A stretch of DNA of 10,250 bases from Thermoproteota archaeon (lineage in GTDB: Archaea; Korarchaeota; Korarchaeia; Korarchaeales; Korarchaeaceae): the NCBI GenBank assembly GCA_021158805.1, contig JAGGTZ010000069.1, forward strand, positions 1 through 10,250, written 5' to 3'. Below are positions 5,679-10,250 of this stretch, piece after piece. Numbering within the stretch: position 1 is the stretch's first letter; each line of letters begins with the position of its first letter. The position numbers were made by a program, and so were the translations under genes. A model generated the notes under the pieces. The model ran no database searches, had not been told where the DNA came from, and saw nothing but the letters and a program-made list of their open reading frames with translations.

Positions 5679-7873
5679 TGGAGGTAGAAGATATCTTAGA
5701 TGAAGCTATTCAATACGGAGAGAGGAGACTGCTTACGATCACAGGGGATAGATCCTTAGAGATAGCGTCCGACATAGCTAACCTCTGGTTATCGAAGAAG
5801 GACGGCAGGGTTCTGATAGCCACGCATAAGGGTGTTGGGATCGAGCATTTAGACATAGATGAGTCGAAAATTACCTCTATAGATTTCGATCAGACTGGAG
5901 CCATCCTAGGAGGAACTTGGGATATACTCATAGCTGATTTAACGTACCAATTTAGGGCAAATGATCTAGGGAGGCTGATAGAAGTCGTCAGAGGAGGAGG
6001 GATAATACTTCTAACAACACCTAGGGTTGAAGAATGGCTCTCAATGCTCACAGACTTCCAGAAGAGGTTTATAGTACCACCTTTCGAGGATAGGGGAGTA
6101 GGGAACCTCTTCAAGAGAAGATTTCTAAACTTTCTGGGGAAACCAGGTACGTTTCTCCTAGGGGATGAGATTAAGGGAGAGCTGAAGGGAAAACTTGCTC
6201 AAGAGCGGGAAAAACCTAATCCGGTGGGAGATCCTATCTTGGACATATGTGCTACAAAAGACCAGCAGGGGGCCCTTTCATCCCTATTGGATGCTGTCAA
6301 GGGCAAGAAGAGAGCATTCATACTTACGGCGAACAGAGGTAGGGGGAAATCTGCTGTAATAGGCCTAGCTCTCGCTCATATCTTGACTAAGACAAAAATT
6401 AAGAGGGCTGTTGTAACTTCTCCCAGCCTAGAGGGAATTCAAACCCTGTTTGAATTCTTAATGAGGGGATTAGATGCTATAGATGTTAAGTATGAGCCCC
6501 TCATAAGGGATGGTTATGTCATAGATGTTAAGTTTAAGGGACGTAATGCGTTCTTCTTAACACCGGATAGCGCAGCAGAGGTGAGCGTAAAGCTAAAAGT
6601 AGTTGATGAAGCAGCTGCTATTCCCATTTCCACCTTATTTAGGATTCTACATACCAGCAAGTTTGCTATCTTCTCTAGTACAGTTCATGGTTATGAGGGA
6701 GCTGGCAGAGGCTTTACCCTCAGATTCCTAAAGAGAATTAGGAGGTCTAATATACCCTTCGTGGAAGAGAGAATGGAAGAGCCCATCAGATATCCTCCAG
6801 GAGACCCCGTTGAGAAATGGTTATACGATTTTCTCCTGTTAAATGCAGAACCAGGAGATCCTCCAAGTATCAGTTCACCAGAAGAAGCCAAATATATAGC
6901 GATAGATCTGGAAGAAGTAGATGAGGACTTCCTTAAGAAGTTCTACGGCATCTACGTATTAGCTCATTATAGGAATAGACCTAATGATTTGGCTACCTTG
7001 CTAGATGCACCCCATCACTTCGCTAGAGCCTTAGTTTACGGGGAAGAACCTATCGTAAGCTTACACATAGCTGAAGAAGGTGATCTACCCAGTAGCGTGC
7101 TAGACGACATGGTTAAGGGGAAAAGAGATGTTCCAGGCCATATAATACCGTCTAGAGTGGTCCTTCACTATGATTTCAGATCTTTCGGTCGTCTTTCGGG
7201 ATGGAGGATAGTGAGGATAGCTACACATCCAGATCTACAGGGAAGAGGCTTTGGTACCAGAGCACTAGAGGAAGTAGAATTGGAGGCTAAGCGAAGGAGC
7301 ATAGATTGGTTGGGTGCTGGATTCGGGGCAACAGAAGACTTACTAAGATTTTGGTGGAGAGCCGGTTTCGTTCCAATTCATCTAAGCCCTAGAAGAAACC
7401 CTGTTACAGGGGAATACAGTGTGCTAGTAGTCAAGCCAATTAGCAAGAGGGCTAGGAACTTGCTCGGAGAAATAGTTAAGGACTTTAAGAGAAGACTCCT
7501 TAACAGTCTGCATGATGTCTATTTCCCATTGAATCCTCTAGTAGCTAGGCTCTTACTCCTCTCGGAGATAAAATCGGGGAAGCTAAAGCTAAGTCAATCC
7601 CAGAGGAGCAGGCTCAAGGGATTCATCAACGGTTCTTACATATATGAGTTAGCATCCGACGCAATCTATGAGGTAGTAAGATTCTATTTCTGGAGGGGTG
7701 TACACTGCCTCACACCCTTGGAAGAATCCCTTCTTATTGCTAAGGTGCTCCAAGGGAAAGGATGGGACATGGTAAAGTCGAGGTTTGGTCTTAAGGTAGA
7801 TGTATACGAGTTATTTAGGGAGATAGTGAGAAATCTACTATCATGTCTGGATAGCCTTGGCTACAAGGCTTAA
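5678..7873 (+). CDS. tmcA: tRNA(Met)/RNA cytidine N4-acetyltransferase TmcA
   Basis: TmcA uses ATP and acetyl-CoA to make N4-acetylcytidine. The bacterial enzyme modifies C34 of elongator tRNA-Met, while archaeal relatives can modify rRNA and other RNAs, a role linked to growth at high temperature. Domains in order: an N-terminal region about 1-170 with a SIDFDQTGAILGGTWDILI core; a RecD-like helicase domain with Walker A ANRGRGKS (218-225) and the DEAA motif (D310, E311); the conserved FSSTVHGYEGAGRGF; a GNAT acetyltransferase domain about 420-590 with the acetyl-CoA loop QGRGFG (521-526) and GAGFGATEDLLRFWWRAGF; and a helical C-terminal tail about 600-731 for RNA binding. Length of 731 fits the archaeal family. 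The ATG overlaps the previous stop (TAATG) and has GGGAGA just upstream. The last 33 bases overlap the 3' end of the opposing methyltransferase gene. Confidence 0.96.
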   Translation: MEVEDILDEAIQYGERRLLTITGDRSLEIASDIANLWLSKKDGRVLIATHKGVGIEHLDIDESKITSIDFDQTGAILGGTWDILIADLTYQFRANDLGRLIEVVRGGGIILLTTPRVEEWLSMLTDFQKRFIVPPFEDRGVGNLFKRRFLNFLGKPGTFLLGDEIKGELKGKLAQEREKPNPVGDPILDICATKDQQGALSSLLDAVKGKKRAFILTANRGRGKSAVIGLALAHILTKTKIKRAVVTSPSLEGIQTLFEFLMRGLDAIDVKYEPLIRDGYVIDVKFKGRNAFFLTPDSAAEVSVKLKVVDEAAAIPISTLFRILHTSKFAIFSSTVHGYEGAGRGFTLRFLKRIRRSNIPFVEERMEEPIRYPPGDPVEKWLYDFLLLNAEPGDPPSISSPEEAKYIAIDLEEVDEDFLKKFYGIYVLAHYRNRPNDLATLLDAPHHFARALVYGEEPIVSLHIAEEGDLPSSVLDDMVKGKRDVPGHIIPSRVVLHYDFRSFGRLSGWRIVRIATHPDLQGRGFGTRALEEVELEAKRRSIDWLGAGFGATEDLLRFWWRAGFVPIHLSPRRNPVTGEYSVLVVKPISKRARNLLGEIVKDFKRRLLNSLHDVYFPLNPLVARLLLLSEIKSGKLKLSQSQRSRLKGFINGSYIYELASDAIYEVVRFYFWRGVHCLTPLEESLLIAKVLQGKGWDMVKSRFGLKVDVYELFREIVRNLLSCLDSLGYKA

Positions 7874-8638
7874 GTGGACACAAGGTGGTAAGAACTTCTC
7901 CATTCTCCTTATATCTCCATAAATTGAGTCGACTCCCCATCCCGTTCTCTTAAGTATCTCAGCCAGTTCCGTTGAGGTGTACACTCTTATTTCTGTCAAA
8001 ACCTCCAGCTCCTTGATGAGGTTTCCCTCACCATCATCTCTCATGATGACCCATTTAGACAGGAGTTTGGACCAGATAGGATCGAACTTCCTCTCCTCCA
8101 TTAAAACCAAGGAGCCGTATCTCTGGAATACCTTATTACAGTACCTCCATCCTGGGGTCTCCCTATGCAAAGTGTTAGCTATCACTAGTATGGCTCCGTC
8201 CTTTGAAAGGGACCTCAACTTTCTCAAGATCTCTTCATCGGTGGAGCCGTCGAAATAGCCTAACGAGGTCGAGACAATTATGACTGCATCAAATTTCTCT
8301 CCCTCTAGAACGCGATCTATTTCCCTAGCGTCCGATACCAAGAACCTTGTCCTGTCCTTTACACCGTATTTCTCTGCTTTAAGCTTAGCATCTTCTATAA
8401 ATGGTAGAGAGAAATCTACTCCGACTACTTCGTAGCCTTCCATAGCTAGTGGGATCGCTACCCTGCCGTTTCCACAGAATGCATCTAATACCTTACCGGA
8501 ATCAAGGCCATTCTCCCTAAATATCTTGGCAATCGACTTAGCTATCTGTTCACCCTCGGACCAGGTCCCGTTCATTATCTCAATGTAAAGATCTGCTCGT
8601 TCCACGAATAGCCTTTGAACCCAACCCAGTTCTGCCAC
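7841..8638 (-). CDS. Class I SAM-dependent methyltransferase, substrate unknown
   Basis: The fold is clear from motif I VLDAFCGNGR (residues 50-59), the ribose-binding acidic residue in VVGVD (D75), SDAREID after the third strand, and DAVIIVSTSLGYFD at motif IV. The region before motif I (NGTWSEGEQIAKSIAKIF) is a common helical cap of small-molecule or protein methyltransferases, but nothing identifies the substrate. The C-terminal half is rich in beta-type segments and ends in HLSLVAKA. The coordinates use GTG 8638 (265 residues). That GTG, however, forms the end of a perfect AGGAGGTG ribosome site (8643-8636), so initiation may really be at CTG 8629, with 8 bases between AGGAGG and the codon, giving a protein beginning MGWVQRLF. 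It is transcribed against tmcA, with overlapping ends, so it forms its own unit. Confidence 0.87.
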   Translation of the reverse strand: MAELGWVQRLFVERADLYIEIMNGTWSEGEQIAKSIAKIFRENGLDSGKVLDAFCGNGRVAIPLAMEGYEVVGVDFSLPFIEDAKLKAEKYGVKDRTRFLVSDAREIDRVLEGEKFDAVIIVSTSLGYFDGSTDEEILRKLRSLSKDGAILVIANTLHRETPGWRYCNKVFQRYGSLVLMEERKFDPIWSKLLSKWVIMRDDGEGNLIKELEVLTEIRVYTSTELAEILKRTGWGVDSIYGDIRRMEKFLPPCVHLSLVAKAIQT

Positions 8639-8643
8639 CTCCT
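8636..8643 (-). promoter_or_regulatory. Perfect Shine-Dalgarno AGGAGGTG of the methyltransferase gene
   Basis: Read on the minus strand, AGGAGGTG is fully complementary to the usual archaeal 16S rRNA tail. Its last three bases are the GTG that would be the conventional start, which leaves no spacer. The in-frame CTG at 8629-8627 lies 8 bases after AGGAGG, a normal spacing. Confidence 0.55.
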
Positions 8644-8666
8644 CTCATATATACTTGCTAACTAAT

Positions 8667-8720
8667 TAATACTTCCCTAGTTTACTTCCTTACCTGAGGT
8701 CCTCCAATTGAGAAGTATTA
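8667..8720. repeat. 9-bp inverted repeat, possible operator
   Basis: TAATACTTC at 8667-8675 is exactly mirrored by GAAGTATTA at 8712-8720, with 36 bases between. It lies upstream of the methyltransferase, overlapping one of its TATA-like stretches. The arms could be a pair of regulator half-sites, but a 9-bp match in AT-rich DNA can arise by chance. Confidence 0.3.
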
Positions 8721-8821
8721 CAGCTTTCCCACCAGGGGAGATATCCTCAAACTAGCAATTTATCGAGCTACCTATACAGAAATCTGACCAGCTATCACTA
8801 TTAGTACCCTTTTCTACCAGT

Positions 8822-8842
8822 AAAACTTTATTTCTTTAATAC
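8822..8842 (+). promoter_or_regulatory. Putative TATA region for the CoA-transferase gene
   Basis: The AT-rich tract contains AAAACTTTATTTC and CTTTAATA. With a TATA box at about 8823-8830, transcription would begin near 8850 and leave a short leader holding AGGTG (8855-8859) ahead of ATG 8867. With TTTAATA near 8838, the transcript would start almost at that ATG. The sequence alone does not decide between them. Confidence 0.35.
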
Positions 8843-8866
8843 GCATCAATGTCCAGGTGTCCGAGT

Positions 8867-10250
8867 ATGTCTATGCCCTATAACAAATTTCTAGATGCCG
8901 TGGAATCTATAAAAAAGATTCCAGACAATTCTGTTCTGGCAATATCTGGATTCAATATAGCCACAGCTCCTGAATATTTAATAATAAAACTTTGGGAAGT
9001 TTACAAGGATACAGGTCATCCTAGGAACCTATTCATAGTATCAGACACTCTCCCAGCTATTCCAAATAGGGGCTTAGACTTAGTAGCCAAGGAACTCTAT
9101 GAAGATAAGGAGCAGGACTTCATAAGGGGGATGCTTCTTCCATTCCTAGGATGGGCGCCGTGGATCCAAAAACTCACTGCGGAAAATCGAATCGAGATGT
9201 ACACATGGCCTATTGGGATAGCAGCATACTGGTTCAGGGAGATAGCATCAGGGAGACCGGGCCTCATTACTTACATAGGCAAGGGAACATTTTTAGATCC
9301 AAGACAGGATGGTGGGGCAATAAATGATCTAGCAAAGGAGAAGAAAACCTGTAAGATCTCCGTTTTAAAAATAGGTGGAGAAGAATATCTGTTATATGAA
9401 GCCCCAAAACCAAACGCGGCATTCATAAGGGGGACTACCGCTGATGAAATGGGCAACATCACCATGGAAAAGGAGGGAATTTATGGCACGGTCCTAGCAA
9501 TAGCTCAAGCCACCAAGGCCAGACCTAACTCCGGAATAGTTATAGCTCAAGTAGAGAGAGAAGCAAGGTACGGATCCCTCTACCCAAAGGAGATTCATGT
9601 TCCTGGGCCTCTCATAGACTATGTTGTGATTTCCCCACCCGAATACCATTGGCAAAGTGGGACGATAAAGTATGATCCAAGAATTTCAGGAAGGATAATT
9701 CCGCCAATGAAACCCGGTACGGTTCCAAAGCTCGAAATGAATGACAGAAAGGTGATAGCAAGAAGGATAACACTTGAGATGACTAGGTTGATCAAGGATA
9801 AGGGAGGCCCAATCATAGTTAACTTAGGGATAGGGATACCTACCTTAGTCGCGAATATAGTAGCTGAGGAAGGCATTAACGACTTCCTGATAACCACTGT
9901 AGAGTCCGGTCCTTGGGGCGGAATCGCCCTGATGAGCGAAGACTTCGGCGTATCAATAGGCCCGTTCGCTATAATACCCATGCCTGACATGTTTACAAAT
10001 TATGAGGGGGGAATCATAGACGCTGCTTCTCTAGGATTCATGCAGGTGGACAGTAATGGCAACGTCAATCCATCCATGTTACCTGGAAGAATCACGGGAC
10101 CTGGAGGTTTTCCAGTAATCTCAGCTGGTTCTCCTAGGGTCTATTTTGGCGGAGGATTTACGGCAGGAAAAAGGTCTATAAAGGTAAGAGATGGGAAGCT
10201 GGTGATCGAATCAGATGGTCCCATTAACAAGTTCGTGAAAAATGTATATA
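8867..10250 (+). CDS. Family I acyl-CoA:acetate CoA-transferase, 3' end cut by the window
   Basis: The enzyme moves CoA between acyl-CoA and a carboxylic acid such as acetate or propionate, as in fermentation or use of short-chain acids. The frame stays open to the window edge (461 full codons; homologues have about 520). It is a fused alpha-beta form of the YdiF/propionate CoA-transferase type. The alpha half has GFNIATAPEYLI near the N-terminus, WPIGIAAYWFREIA, GTFLDPRQDGG and AFIRGTTADEMGN. The beta half has VNLGIGIP, the catalytic stretch TVESGPWGG with the expected nucleophile Glu346, and the late FMQVDSNGNVN, GRITGPGG and FGGGFTAG. Starts at 8849, 8867 and 8873 are all ATG in frame; I chose 8867 because AGGTG lies 7 bases upstream. 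Natural substrates cannot be told from sequence. The gene is divergent from the methyltransferase and may begin another operon to the right. Confidence 0.92.
   Translation, partial: MSMPYNKFLDAVESIKKIPDNSVLAISGFNIATAPEYLIIKLWEVYKDTGHPRNLFIVSDTLPAIPNRGLDLVAKELYEDKEQDFIRGMLLPFLGWAPWIQKLTAENRIEMYTWPIGIAAYWFREIASGRPGLITYIGKGTFLDPRQDGGAINDLAKEKKTCKISVLKIGGEEYLLYEAPKPNAAFIRGTTADEMGNITMEKEGIYGTVLAIAQATKARPNSGIVIAQVEREARYGSLYPKEIHVPGPLIDYVVISPPEYHWQSGTIKYDPRISGRIIPPMKPGTVPKLEMNDRKVIARRITLEMTRLIKDKGGPIIVNLGIGIPTLVANIVAEEGINDFLITTVESGPWGGIALMSEDFGVSIGPFAIIPMPDMFTNYEGGIIDAASLGFMQVDSNGNVNPSMLPGRITGPGGFPVISAGSPRVYFGGGFTAGKRSIKVRDGKLVIESDGPINKFVKNVY

Larger units (their letters stand above)
8639..8866. other. 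Divergent intergenic region, no gene seen
   Basis: This AT-rich spacer separates the divergent starts of the methyltransferase and the CoA-transferase, so it must hold both promoters. TATA-like stretches for the minus-strand gene are AAGTATATATG (8656-8646) and TATTAATTAG nearer 8670. I see no tRNA, no small reading frame with a convincing ribosome site and no tandem repeat. Confidence 0.6.

Noticed and set aside
7977..8258. Plus-strand frame of 93 codons
   Set aside because: It is antisense to the methyltransferase, whose SAM-binding motifs are convincing, and has no start context of its own.
9619..9990. Minus-strand frame of 123 codons
   Set aside because: It lies wholly within the well-conserved CoA-transferase beta half on the plus strand, with no ribosome site and no recognisable motif.
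1..10250. CRISPR array, transposon, tRNA or rRNA genes
   Set aside because: I found no spaced direct repeats, transposase motifs, terminal inverted repeats with target duplication, or cloverleaf/rRNA signatures.

Overview
The window looks like chromosomal DNA of a thermophilic archaeon. TmcA is of the archaeal type, the metal-dependent hydrolase belongs to the archaeal UPF0282 family, and there is an archaeal-style SMC with ScpA and ScpB. Arginine is mostly AGG/AGA, isoleucine is often ATA, and AGGAGG-type Shine-Dalgarno (SD) sites occur inside the operon. An SMC-ScpAB set plus this codon style fits a Korarchaeota-like or other deep TACK-group lineage. That placement is an inference, because no rRNA is present.

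Layout. Bases 1-601 carry the 3' part of an unrecognised membrane protein gene. A tightly packed plus-strand block follows from 635 to 7873: smc, scpA, scpB, pyrD (dihydroorotate dehydrogenase), a UPF0282 metallo-beta-lactamase-fold protein, and tmcA (tRNA-Met cytidine acetyltransferase). Every junction overlaps by a few bases or is separated by 2 bases, so it is probably one transcript with coupled translation. A putative TATA element lies about 27 bases before smc. On the minus strand a class I SAM methyltransferase converges on tmcA, and the two 3' ends overlap. A 228-base divergent intergenic region (8639-8866) with a 9-bp inverted repeat separates it from a plus-strand family I acyl-CoA:acetate CoA-transferase gene, which runs off the right end.

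How the genes fit together. SMC, ScpA and ScpB should form one chromosome-organising condensin. PyrD feeds pyrimidine synthesis and TmcA modifies RNA, so the operon links growth-related housekeeping functions rather than one pathway. The CoA-transferase and the methyltransferase are separate units.

Most notable points: (1) conserved N-termini show that pyrD and the UPF0282 gene almost certainly start at CTG codons with good upstream SD sites, and the methyltransferase may do so too; (2) the SMC has only 767 residues, with coiled-coil arms well under half the usual length, paired with a very small, basic ScpA. I see no mobile element, CRISPR array, RNA gene or defence system.
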